Both the position numbers and the translations under genes were made by a program. Source: Janthinobacterium sp. 61 (GTDB lineage Bacteria > Pseudomonadota > Gammaproteobacteria > Burkholderiales > Burkholderiaceae_D). From it: a DNA stretch of 64,000 nucleotides. This document shows, piece by piece, positions 56,457-64,000 of the stretch. How positions within the stretch are numbered: the stretch's first letter is position 1; every line of letters starts with the position of its first letter. The DNA lies in contig NZ_PJMQ01000001.1 in the NCBI RefSeq assembly GCF_002846335.1, positions 3,162,001-3,226,000 of the forward strand, read 5' to 3'. The notes beneath the pieces are model-generated. The model searched no databases and had not been told where the DNA came from. It worked only from the letters and a program-made list of their open reading frames with translations.

Positions 56457-57815
56457 TTAAGGCTGGGTGCCGGACGGCGGGGACTCACCCTCTGCCGCGC
56501 CCGCGAGCGGGGCAGGAGGCGTGCCAACAATACGCAATTCGCGTTGCGGAAACGGTACAGTGACCTTATGTTCCTGCAAGGTGCGCCAGATGGCGCGGTT
56601 CACATTCGACTTCACGCCGCCGGTGCCGTTTTCCGGGTCCGCGATCCAGAAGCCGATCTGCACGTCAAGGCCGTCGGCGCCGAAACGCACGAGGGTGGCC
56701 GATGGCGGATTGCTTTGCGACACACGCGGCACCTTGGCCGTCGCCGCTTCCAGCAAGGGGAAGATGACATCGAGATCCGTTTCATAGCCTACTGACACGG
56801 CCGTCGACAGCCAGACCATGCGGTTGCTCAACGACATGTTCTGCACCCCGCCGGAAATCAGCATTTCATTCGGTACGATGGATTCAACGCCATCGCCACC
56901 CAATAACACAGTATAGCGCGTATTGATCTGCGTCACCTTTCCCGTAAATTGGCCGACGGTGATCATGTCGCCAATGGTCAGGCTGCGGTCGAGCAGGATG
57001 ATGAAGCCGGAGACGAAGTTCGCGGCGATCTTTTGCAAGCCAAAGCCCAGCGCCACGCCAAAGGCGCCGCCAAACACGGACAGCACCGTCAGGTCGATAC
57101 CCACCAGCGACAGGCTGACCAGCACGGAAACGAGGATCAGCACGGCGCGACCCATGCGCGACAGCACCACGCGCAAGGAGGTGTGCAAGCCCTGCATTTT
57201 CATCAGGCGTTCATCGAGCGAGGTACCGGCCCACATGGCCAGCACCAGCAGCACGGCCACGGAAATAGCGGCTTGCAAGATGGCAGCCACTGACACCTTG
57301 TTGCGCCCAAGCGGTACGACGATGCCCTCCAGGAATGCATGCAAATCCGGCCACAGGCCCGTGATATACAGGGCCATGCCGGCCCACACCACCACCGTGA
57401 AAATCTTTTCCAGCAACAACATGGTGGGGCTGATATCGCCATGGCGGGCAAAAATGCGGCGCAGCACATAAAAACCGAAGCGCACCAGCGCCATCGAGGT
57501 GCACAGGGGGATGGCAATGCTGAGCAGGTTCACCGACTGGAACTTGACCAGGAAATGTTGCGCAATGCCCAGCAGCATGGCCGCCAGCACGGGCGTCAGG
57601 ATACGGATGAAACTATCCGTGCGCTGCAAGGTTTCCGGCGTGGCCGGGACAGCAGCCGCTTCCGCCCGCTGATGCAGGAAGACGCGCAACTGCCGCACCA
57701 GCAGCCAGCTCAGGGCCAGGCAGGCAACAATGACCAGCGCCTGCCACAGGATGGCCGGTTGGCGGAAATCATTGACAAAATCGGTGATCAGGTTGAGCAG
57801 CGGGGTTTCGTTCAT
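56457..57815 (-). CDS. Mechanosensitive ion channel family protein (MscS type)
   Basis: A 452-residue MscS-superfamily protein with about five predicted membrane helices, more than E. coli MscS, then the pore-lining and beta domain: the conserved GALGFGLQ-type segment (GGAFGVALGFGLQKIAANFVSGFIILLDRSLTIGDMI), and the cytoplasmic vestibule domain with PNEMLISGGVQNMSLSNR. It opens under membrane tension in hypo-osmotic shock. The C-terminus is a Pro/Ser-rich tail. It is next to the desaturase and RsmB genes, all on the minus strand. Confidence 0.88.
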   Translation of the reverse strand: MNETPLLNLITDFVNDFRQPAILWQALVIVACLALSWLLVRQLRVFLHQRAEAAAVPATPETLQRTDSFIRILTPVLAAMLLGIAQHFLVKFQSVNLLSIAIPLCTSMALVRFGFYVLRRIFARHGDISPTMLLLEKIFTVVVWAGMALYITGLWPDLHAFLEGIVVPLGRNKVSVAAILQAAISVAVLLVLAMWAGTSLDERLMKMQGLHTSLRVVLSRMGRAVLILVSVLVSLSLVGIDLTVLSVFGGAFGVALGFGLQKIAANFVSGFIILLDRSLTIGDMITVGQFTGKVTQINTRYTVLLGGDGVESIVPNEMLISGGVQNMSLSNRMVWLSTAVSVGYETDLDVIFPLLEAATAKVPRVSQSNPPSATLVRFGADGLDVQIGFWIADPENGTGGVKSNVNRAIWRTLQEHKVTVPFPQRELRIVGTPPAPLAGAAEGESPPSGTQP

Positions 57816-57897
57816 GGCAGATGGGGTCTGGAAGGTGGGACAGAAGTGGTACGGATGGGCATCGCACCCATGCAGCCAGGCGGGCTGGCGGCATTGA

Positions 57898-57930
57898 AAG
57901 CCGCCACTGCAGGGTGCAGCGGCGGCCCGT
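57898..57930 (-). terminator. Hairpin downstream of the RsmB-type gene
   Basis: GCCGCC and GGCGGC-type arms surround CACTGCAGGGTGCAGC-like inner symmetry, just after the rsmB stop codon. No T-run is seen, so it would be a weak or Rho-assisted terminator. Confidence 0.4.
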
Positions 57931-57937
57931 GACAGGC

Positions 57938-59257
57938 TTACTCGGCTTGTTCAGCGTCAACGTCGTCGGCCGGTTTTTCATCGGCGTAGACTTTTTTCGG
58001 CATGACCTTGCGCTCGAACACGGCGGCGAAGAAGCCGTCGGTCTGGTGCAGATGCGGCAGCAATTTCAGGTAGTCACCCATTTCCAGGTCGATCTTCTGT
58101 TCAGCCAGCACCTTGCTCATCGGCACGAGCGTGAAGTCCGGATGGGCCGCCAGGAATTGCTCGGCGATAAAATCGTTTTCTTCGTTCAGGAAGCTGCAGG
58201 TGGCGTACACCAGGCGGCCGCCGCCCTTGACCAGGCGCGCCGCGCCGGCCAGGATGGCTGCCTGCTTGGCTTGCAGTTCGACGATGGAGTTCGGTTGCTG
58301 GCGCCATTTCACGTCCGGATTGCGGCGCAGGGTGCCCAGGCCGCTGCACGGGGCATCGACCAGCACGCGGTCGATCTTGCCGGCCAGGCGCTTGATCTTG
58401 GCATCGCGCTCATGCGCGATCTGCACCGGATGCACGTTCGACAGGCCGCTGCGGGCCATGCGCGGCTTCAGCTTGGCCAGACGCTTTTCCGACACGTCGA
58501 ACGCATACAAACGGCCCGTGTTGCGCATCAGCGCGCCCAGTGCCAGGGTCTTGCCGCCCGCGCCGGCACAGAAATCAACCACCATCTCGCCACGCTTGGC
58601 GCCGACGATTTGCGACAGGATCTGGCTGCCTTCATCTTGCACTTCGATGGCGCCGCTCTGGAACAAAGGCATGTTTTGCAGCGAAGGCTTCTTGATCACG
58701 CGCAAGCCCAGCGGCGCATAGGGCGTCGGGGTGCTGAGGATAGGTGCTTCGGCCAGAGCCAGCATCACGTCTTCGCGCGTCGCCTTGAGCGAATTGACGC
58801 GCAAGTCCAGCGGCGCCGGCGCGTTCAGCGCATCGGCCAGCTTCATGGTTTCCGCTTCGCCGAACTGGGCGATCAGCTTGTCGAACAGCCAGGTCGGCAT
58901 GTTGGCGCGCATGTTCGACGGCATCAGGCTGCGGTCGATCTGTGTGATGCGCTCCAGCCATTCCACTTCTTCTTCCGTCAAGCCGCCCAGCGAATCGGCG
59001 CCGACGGCTTCGGCCAGGCCGAGGATGGTCAAACGACGCATGGTGGGGCCACTGCCCGCTTCGGCGAAATCGGTAAAGAACGATTTGTTGCGCAGTACGG
59101 CATAAATGCCTTCGGCGATGGCGCCGCGTTCGCGCGAACCGAGGCGCGGATGGTCGCGGAAATAGCGCGACAGGGTCGTGTCGGCCGGGGCCGTGAAACG
59201 TAAAATTTCGCGCAATACTTCTTCAGCATTGGCAAGTATCGCTGGTGGCAATCTCAT
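57938..59257 (-). CDS. rsmB: RsmB/NOP-family rRNA cytosine-5 methyltransferase
   Basis: A 439-residue SAM-dependent RNA methyltransferase. It has a helical N-terminal (NusB-like) region (about residues 1-140), the SAM-binding motif VVDFCAGAGGKTLALGALM, the catalytic DAPCSGLGTLRRNPDVKWR and the second-Cys motif YATCSFLNEEND. It would methylate C967 of 16S rRNA, as RsmB does, but the exact target in this organism is not proved. It follows purN by 21 bases on the same strand. The C-terminal tail is acidic. Confidence 0.88.
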   Translation of the reverse strand: MRLPPAILANAEEVLREILRFTAPADTTLSRYFRDHPRLGSRERGAIAEGIYAVLRNKSFFTDFAEAGSGPTMRRLTILGLAEAVGADSLGGLTEEEVEWLERITQIDRSLMPSNMRANMPTWLFDKLIAQFGEAETMKLADALNAPAPLDLRVNSLKATREDVMLALAEAPILSTPTPYAPLGLRVIKKPSLQNMPLFQSGAIEVQDEGSQILSQIVGAKRGEMVVDFCAGAGGKTLALGALMRNTGRLYAFDVSEKRLAKLKPRMARSGLSNVHPVQIAHERDAKIKRLAGKIDRVLVDAPCSGLGTLRRNPDVKWRQQPNSIVELQAKQAAILAGAARLVKGGGRLVYATCSFLNEENDFIAEQFLAAHPDFTLVPMSKVLAEQKIDLEMGDYLKLLPHLHQTDGFFAAVFERKVMPKKVYADEKPADDVDAEQAE

Positions 59258-59278
59258 TGTTATTCTTCCTGTAATATT

Positions 59279-59887
59279 TTATTGAGGGTCCACGCGGACC
59301 TGGCCATGCTCGACTGACAGTTTATCGTCAATGAACAGGCGGATGGCGCGCGGGTAAAGCAGATGTTCCTGTACCAGCACGCGCGCCGATAAGCTGTCTT
59401 CTGTGTCGCCTGGCAAGACTGGCACCACCGCACTCGCCACGGCCGGGCCATGATCGAGCTCGGCAGTCACGAAATGCACGGTCGCGCCGTGTTCCGTCAC
59501 ACCCGCCTCGAGCGCCTGGCGGTGCGTCGCCATGCCCGGGAACAGCGGCAGCAGCGACGGGTGGATATTGAGCATGCGCCCCGCGTAATGGTCGACGAAA
59601 GGCGGCGTCAGGATGCGCATGAAACCGGCCAGCACGACCAGGTCGGGGGCGAAGCCGTCGATCACGGCTTGCAGCGCCGCATCAAACTGCTCGCGGCTGG
59701 CATAATCCTTGTTGGCAACGACTGCCGTCGCTATCCCATGTTCCGCGGCAAAAACCAATCCCTGGGCGTCGGCCCGGTTACTGATGACGGCGGCAATACG
59801 GGCTGGCCATTGCTCGGCTTGCGCCGCGCGTACGACCGCTTCCATGTTGCTGCCGCGTCCGGAAATGAGGATAACGATATTTTTCAT
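59279..59887 (-). CDS. purN: Phosphoribosylglycinamide formyltransferase
   Basis: Formylates GAR in the third step of purine biosynthesis with 10-formyl-THF. The 202-residue protein shows the N-terminal motif ILISGRGSNMEAVV, the folate/catalytic region VVLAGFMRILTPPFV and the substrate block NIHPSLLPLFPGMATHRQALEAGVTEHGATVHFVTAELDHGP (with the catalytic His and Asp). The start at 59887 matches the family; an ATG three codons earlier is an option. Followed by rsmB. Confidence 0.95.
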   Translation of the reverse strand: MKNIVILISGRGSNMEAVVRAAQAEQWPARIAAVISNRADAQGLVFAAEHGIATAVVANKDYASREQFDAALQAVIDGFAPDLVVLAGFMRILTPPFVDHYAGRMLNIHPSLLPLFPGMATHRQALEAGVTEHGATVHFVTAELDHGPAVASAVVPVLPGDTEDSLSARVLVQEHLLYPRAIRLFIDDKLSVEHGQVRVDPQ

Positions 59888-60043
59888 AGCGCGCATTGTA
59901 CCCGCTATGGCGATGCGAATCTAGAAAGGCCGGTATTATTGTTGCGGCGCAACATGAGCGCCGACGCGCCGCAGCCGCCCCGCAATGCCGATTACCATTT
60001 GCACGAGAGCCCGGTTTTACGGCGCCGCGGCAAGAGTAAGTAT

Positions 60044-60442
60044 TTACTCGAACGAATAGAAGACGCGGAACGGCACTTTCTTCTCGGCCCAGTAGTCGGC
60101 CGCGTCGCGGAACACGTCGAGCAGGATCTCGCGCGCTTCCTTGTCAAATTTTTGCGTATTTGGCAATTGCTCCAGCACCACCAGGAAGCCCGTTTGCGTG
60201 CCGGCCTTGTGCATGGTATCCGTCAGGCACAGACGCAGGGCATCGAAATTCTTCGCCAGGTTCTTCGGGAACAGGAATGCTTCTGCAATAATGCCGATGA
60301 CTTGTTGTTTGGTCTGTCCAGCGTGGCAATGCGCATATAAAAAGTGCTGCCCGAGACGGATCGCCTCGTCTTGTAACTCGGTCACGCGAAAGGCACGGAT
60401 GGACTGGACAAGGTTGGGCGGCACGGTTAGTAACAAACTCAT
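60044..60442 (-). CDS. Barstar-family protein, orphan
   Basis: A 132-residue soluble protein. Residues about 45-130 resemble the barstar (barnase inhibitor) fold: AEAFLFPKNLAKNFDALRLCLTD, then FLVVLEQLP and a C-terminal hydrophobic/charged strand KVPFRVFYSF. No RNase toxin (barnase-like) gene is nearby, so it is an orphan inhibitor-like protein. The first 40 residues are an extra N-terminal part not typical of barstar. It may bind an unrelated cellular partner. Confidence 0.7.
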   Translation of the reverse strand: MSLLLTVPPNLVQSIRAFRVTELQDEAIRLGQHFLYAHCHAGQTKQQVIGIIAEAFLFPKNLAKNFDALRLCLTDTMHKAGTQTGFLVVLEQLPNTQKFDKEAREILLDVFRDAADYWAEKKVPFRVFYSFE

Positions 60443-60842
60443 TTTTCCCTCAAATCGACCTGTTATGTATGGATTTGTTCTATCTGCTCTTCTTATTGCA
60501 TCCCCGCACGCGGGTCAATGCGCACGCGGTGATTCGATCTGTATCAACTTTTATGCGATTCAGTGCGATTTTATATAAGCCATACGCGTATTAGGGTAAC
60601 GTGTTGTCCTGTATGAATCAACCCGAATATGATGTCAAACGCAAGATTTGTTACAAACCGCTAGTTTCAAGTCATTCAACATCATGTATCGATTGAAAGT
60701 GCATGTTACAGACTGTGGGGCAAGGGGCTTGGGCTGTTACATTTTGTTGCCATGCGAAACACTTGCCTCTTGCTGGCGGGATTACTATAGTCCCAAGTTG
60801 TAAAAAATACCCTGAAAGATTCTCTACATAATGAGGTTACAA
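60443..60842. other. Divergent intergenic region between barstar-like and glycine-zipper genes
   Basis: About 400 bases, AT-rich, holding the promoter of the glycine-zipper gene (60763-60791) and presumably one for the barstar-like gene on the other strand. I see no small gene or strong hairpin. Confidence 0.6.
60763..60791 (+). promoter_or_regulatory. Promoter of the glycine-zipper gene
   Basis: TTGCCT (60763-60768) and TATAGT (60786-60791) are spaced by 17 bases, about 50 bases before the ATG at 60843. Confidence 0.6.
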
Positions 60843-61355
60843 ATGAACTTGCAAGCCAAATTGATGATGTCAGCCCTTTGTCTCGGCGCATTGCCACTCG
60901 CTCAGGCTGCCGACTTTGAAGATTTCGGCAAAGTCGTGCGCGTTGTGCCGCAAGTGGAACAGATCAATCGTCCACGCCAGGAATGCCGTACGGAATACGT
61001 GCAAGTGCAGGCGCCGCCGCAACAGCGCAGCGCTGGCGGCTCCATCGTCGGCGGTATCGCCGGTGCCCTGCTCGGTAGCCAGGTCGGTGGCGGCAATGGC
61101 CGCACGGCCGCCGCGGCGGCTGGCGCGATTGCCGGCGCCGTCGTCGGCGACCGTGTCGACAACCAGAACAACTACCAGGGCGGCATGCAGGAACAAGCCG
61201 TCAAGCAATGCCGCCAGGTCGACCATTGGGAATCGCGCAACAATGGCTATCAGGTTACTTACGACTACCGCGGCCGCAACTACACGAGCATCATGTCCTA
61301 TGATCCGGGCGAAAGAGTTCGTCTGCGTGTCTCGATCGAGCCAGCACAACAGTAA
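60843..61355 (+). CDS. Glycine-zipper outer-membrane/periplasmic protein
   Basis: A 170-residue exported protein with a signal peptide (cleavage near AQA-ADFED). The mature part has a glycine-zipper pair, GGSIVGGIAGALLGSQVGGG and AAAGAIAGAVVGDRV, i.e. two short helices rich in GxxxG, and a C-terminal beta-like domain ending SIEPAQQ. It resembles the Rick_17kDa/SlyB-like 'glycine zipper 2TM' group, though without a lipobox Cys at the cut site. It may span or stiffen the outer membrane. GAGG precedes ATG 60843. Confidence 0.82.
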   Translation: MNLQAKLMMSALCLGALPLAQAADFEDFGKVVRVVPQVEQINRPRQECRTEYVQVQAPPQQRSAGGSIVGGIAGALLGSQVGGGNGRTAAAAAGAIAGAVVGDRVDNQNNYQGGMQEQAVKQCRQVDHWESRNNGYQVTYDYRGRNYTSIMSYDPGERVRLRVSIEPAQQ

Positions 61356-61376
61356 GCGCGATAACCGGCCTGTACC

Positions 61377-61404
61377 ATGCCAGCCCCAGCGGCTGGCATT
61401 TTTT
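61377..61404 (+). terminator. Rho-independent terminator of the glycine-zipper gene
   Basis: ATGCCAGCC and GGCTGGCAT form a 9-bp stem around a 5-base loop, followed by TTTTTT. Confidence 0.85.
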
Positions 61405-61452
61405 ATGGCGCCTCGGCACGGGCTATAATGCGGCACACTTTCAGGCCGCCTT

Positions 61453-62241
61453 ATGCTTATCAAACGAAAATCCATCGAACAAGTCGAATCCTCGCGCCCC
61501 GCGCGCAAGCCCCGCTATGCCCCTGTCACCCTGTCCGAAATGGATGGCGTGCGCTATCTGCATTTCGGCACGGAATGGGTGCAGGGCGCCATGCGCATCC
61601 GCAAACCGGACTGGCCTGAGCTCGAATACGCGCAACAGATGATGGCGTGGATGCTGTGGATCGAACAACCTCAGCGCCTGGCTCAGTTGGGCCTGGGCAC
61701 GGCCGCGCTGACCAAGTTCTGCTACCGCCAGTTCCCGCAGGCGCAAGTCGAAGCCATCGAACTGAACCCGTCCGTCATCACCATCTGCGCCTCGATGTTC
61801 AAGCTGCCGCCCAACGACGAGCGCCTGCACGTGCGCGAGATGGATGCGCTCGACTACGTCAACGACGACGCCAACCACGGCACCCTGGACGCCCTGCAAG
61901 TGGACCTGTATGACGCCACGGCGCGCGGTCCCGTGCTCGACAGCGCCGATTTCTATGCCGCCTGCTGCGCCTGTCTGGCGCCGCACGGCATCATGACGGT
62001 GAACCTGTTTGGCGACCACCCCAGCTACGCGAAGAACATCAAGGCGATGAAGTTTGCGTTTGCACAGGTGATCTGCCTGCCGGAAGTCCATGATGGGAAC
62101 GTGGTCGCGATCGCGTTCAAGACGAAAGTGGCGCTCGATGCGGAAGCGCAAGCGGCCCTGCTGGAACGCGCCAAGCAGATCGTCGCCGAGACCAAGCTGC
62201 CCGCCAAGACCTGGGTCAAGGGCATCGTCAGCACCCTGTAA
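61453..62241 (+). CDS. Spermidine-synthase-like aminopropyltransferase-family protein
   Basis: A 262-residue SpeE-like protein with the Rossmann SAM-binding core: LAQLGLGTAALTKF (nucleotide loop), VEAIELNPSVI, and the acidic DLYDATARGPVLDSADFY in the place of the catalytic Asp region. It lacks the extended N-terminal domain of E. coli SpeE, and many such short homologues are annotated as spermidine synthase without proof. It could be a polyamine-making enzyme or a related methyltransferase-like protein. It is followed by the GspE-type ATPase, 37 bases later. Confidence 0.78.
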   Translation: MLIKRKSIEQVESSRPARKPRYAPVTLSEMDGVRYLHFGTEWVQGAMRIRKPDWPELEYAQQMMAWMLWIEQPQRLAQLGLGTAALTKFCYRQFPQAQVEAIELNPSVITICASMFKLPPNDERLHVREMDALDYVNDDANHGTLDALQVDLYDATARGPVLDSADFYAACCACLAPHGIMTVNLFGDHPSYAKNIKAMKFAFAQVICLPEVHDGNVVAIAFKTKVALDAEAQAALLERAKQIVAETKLPAKTWVKGIVSTL

Positions 62242-62278
62242 CCGCCGGCAAGGCCGGCAGCCTGGAAAGGCGCCGGCC

Positions 62279-64000
62279 ATGCCAGACTCCGCTCCTCTTC
62301 TCCCTCCTCCGGCTGCGCCGCTGGAACTGACGCAACTTCTGGCCTGGCTGCAGCACGACGGCTTGCTCGACGCGGCGCAAGCGGCCGCCATCGACGCCCA
62401 GGCCGCCCAGCTGCCGACGCCTGCCTTGCATCCGCTGTGCAGCATCGCGCATGGCGCGCTGACGCTCGATATCCTGTGCGCATGGCTGGCGCGGCGGGCC
62501 AGCCTGCCGTACATGCGCATCGATCCCTTGCACATCGATTTCAGCCAGGTGGCCGATGTCATGACGGCCAGCTATGCGGCCCGCTTCAACATCCTGCCCG
62601 TGGAAAGCACGCCGGAGCGCATCGTCATCGCCACGGCCCAGCCCTACGCGCTCGCCTGGCAGGCGCAGCTGGGAAAGCTGGCGCCCCGCAAGCTGAGCCT
62701 CGTCATTGCCAACCCGCTGCACATTGCCGATGCCATCGCGCAATTTTTCAGTCTGGCCAGTTCTGTCAAGGTCGCCCGGCAAGCGTCCACGCAAGACCTG
62801 GCGCTGCGCCAGAATGTCGAGCAACTGGTGGAGCTGGGACGCAACAAGACCAGCCTCGACGCCAACGACCAGCACGTGGTGCGCATCGTCGACTGGCTGT
62901 GGCAATACGCGTTTGCCCAGCGCGCCTCCGACATCCATTTGGAACCGAAACGCGACGCTGGCTTCGTGCGCCTGCGCATCGATGGCCGGCTTTACCAGGC
63001 CTACCAGTTGCCGCCCGTGGTATTGCTGGCCATGACGGCGCGCATCAAGTTGCTGGGGCGCATGGACGTGGTGGAAAAGCGCCGCCCCCAGGACGGCCGC
63101 ATCAAGACGCGCAATGCGCAGGGCCAGGAAATCGAGCTGCGCCTGTCCACCTTGCCCACGGCCTTCGGCGAAAAGCTCGTCATGCGCATCTTCGACCCGG
63201 AAGTGGCCGTCAAGAGCCTGTTTGACCTGGGCTTTCCGCCTGCAGATGCCGAACGCTGGCGCCAGCTGACGGCACGCACGCACGGCATCGTGCTGGTCAC
63301 GGGTCCCACCGGATCGGGCAAGACCAGCACCCTGTACAGTACCTTGAAGGCGCTGGCCAGTAGCGAAGTCAATGTGTGCACGGTGGAAGACCCCATCGAA
63401 ATGGTGGAACCGGCCTTCAACCAGATGCAGGTGCAAACCCAGGCTGGCATTGAACTGTCGTTTGCCGATGGCGTACGGGCGCTGTTGCGGCAAGACCCCG
63501 ACATCATCATGGTGGGAGAAATCCGCGACCTGGCCACGGCCGAGATGGCCATGCAGGCGGCGCTGACGGGCCATTTGGTGCTGTCGACACTGCACACCAA
63601 CGACGCTCCCTCGGCGGTCATGCGCCTGCTGGAACTGGGCTTGCCCGCCTACCTGCTGGAAGCGTGCCTGGCCGGCGTGCTGGCGCAGCGGCTGCTGCGC
63701 TGCCTGTGCCCGGACTGCAAGCAGCTCGATGCCGCCCCGGGCGCCGCGCCATGGCAGCGACTGACGGGCGGCCAGCTGGAACGGCCCGACGCCATGTACC
63801 GCCCCGTCGGCTGCGCCCAGTGCCGGCACAGCGGCTACCTGGGGCGCGCCGGCATTTATGAGCTGCTGAGCGTGACGGAAACATTCGGCCAGCTGGTCAA
63901 GGCGGGCGCCGACCTGCATGCCTTGCGCCGCCAGAGCATCCTCGACGGCATGACGCCGCTGCGCATCGCCGGCGCGCGCAAGATCATCGATGGTACGACC
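62279..64000 (+). CDS. GspE/PilB-family secretion or pilus ATPase (partial, cut by window end)
   Basis: 574 codons are visible and the frame is still open at base 64000. The start at 62279 has GGAAAGG 8 bases upstream. The N-terminal part carries a GspE_N-like region; the ATPase core has Walker A (GPTGSGKTSTLYSTLKAL, about residues 342-359), the Asp box VEDPIEMVEPAFNQMQV, Walker B (RQDPDIIMVGEIRDLATAEMA) and His box LVLSTLHTNDA. A tetracysteine zinc motif follows (RCLCPDC and GCAQCRHSGYLGR). It belongs to the type II secretion/type IV pilus family; which of these it serves depends on neighbours beyond the window. Confidence 0.9.
   Translation, partial: MPDSAPLLPPPAAPLELTQLLAWLQHDGLLDAAQAAAIDAQAAQLPTPALHPLCSIAHGALTLDILCAWLARRASLPYMRIDPLHIDFSQVADVMTASYAARFNILPVESTPERIVIATAQPYALAWQAQLGKLAPRKLSLVIANPLHIADAIAQFFSLASSVKVARQASTQDLALRQNVEQLVELGRNKTSLDANDQHVVRIVDWLWQYAFAQRASDIHLEPKRDAGFVRLRIDGRLYQAYQLPPVVLLAMTARIKLLGRMDVVEKRRPQDGRIKTRNAQGQEIELRLSTLPTAFGEKLVMRIFDPEVAVKSLFDLGFPPADAERWRQLTARTHGIVLVTGPTGSGKTSTLYSTLKALASSEVNVCTVEDPIEMVEPAFNQMQVQTQAGIELSFADGVRALLRQDPDIIMVGEIRDLATAEMAMQAALTGHLVLSTLHTNDAPSAVMRLLELGLPAYLLEACLAGVLAQRLLRCLCPDCKQLDAAPGAAPWQRLTGGQLERPDAMYRPVGCAQCRHSGYLGRAGIYELLSVTETFGQLVKAGADLHALRRQSILDGMTPLRIAGARKIIDGTT

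Overview
The window is a chromosomal segment of a GC-rich betaproteobacterium. Family Oxalobacteraceae is the best guess, with a Janthinobacterium/Massilia/Herbaspirillum-like genome. This is inferred from protein character, from gene order (ribF-ileS-lspA-coaBC-dut; ispH-fkpB-radC-rpmB-rpmG; aat-bpt near pyrD), from a phasin gene with sites matching the PhbF motif described in Herbaspirillum, and from the type of small palindromic intergenic repeats. No phage, transposase, plasmid or CRISPR signature was seen. Most of the window is core or conserved chromosome, with small accessory patches.

Layout. 0.4-4.4 kb: a TonB energy-transduction operon (tonB, exbB, two exbD genes) followed by a TPR protein. 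4.4-12.1 kb: a housekeeping run for FAD synthesis, Ile-tRNA charging, lipoprotein signal peptidase, CoA synthesis and dUTPase, ending in an M48-like lipoprotein whose zinc site is degraded. 12.1-23.9 kb: an accessory stretch with xdhC, an AlkA-type glycosylase, a small secreted protein with an ECF sigma/anti-sigma pair, two MFS exporters each facing its own regulator, mug, and a Tat-exported molybdenum hydroxylase (iorAB type). 24.0-24.3 kb: two tandem initiator tRNA genes, one with an acceptor-stem mismatch. 24.5-32.4 kb: a Nudix hydrolase, the two N-end-rule aminoacyl transferases (aat, bpt), REP-like hairpins, a tricorn-type protease on the opposite strand, then pyrD-tas. 32.7-36.3 kb: a TonB-dependent receptor and a DUF2185-like/MmcQ pair.

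36.2-42.6 kb: a sulfate assimilation region on the minus strand (cysB, cysA, cysW, cysT and a separate sbp), interrupted by a one-Cys peroxiredoxin and a small hydrolase. 42.7-47.1 kb: dgkA, an IclR regulator, a PBP7-type peptidase, a nitroreductase and an EamA transporter. 47.4-48 kb: the phasin gene. 48.1-51.8 kb: livHMGF branched-chain amino acid transporter without a binding protein. 52.1-55 kb: ispH, fkpB, radC, rpmB and rpmG. 55.1-62.2 kb: fatty acid desaturase, MscS channel, RsmB-type methyltransferase, purN, an orphan barstar-like protein, a glycine-zipper protein and a spermidine-synthase-like protein. 62.3 kb to the end: a GspE/PilB-type ATPase cut by the window edge.

The genes combine into recognisable modules: TonB energisation with at least one receptor in the window; sulfate uptake under CysB; Mo-hydroxylase biogenesis (XdhC plus IorAB); and PHB granule coating under a PhbF/PhaR-like operator pair. 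I did not find a convincing new multi-gene system. The best leads are the degenerate M48 lipoprotein, the variant second initiator tRNA, the duplicated operator around the phasin promoter, the tricorn protease sitting between bpt and pyrD beside REP-like repeats, and several classes of intergenic palindromes.
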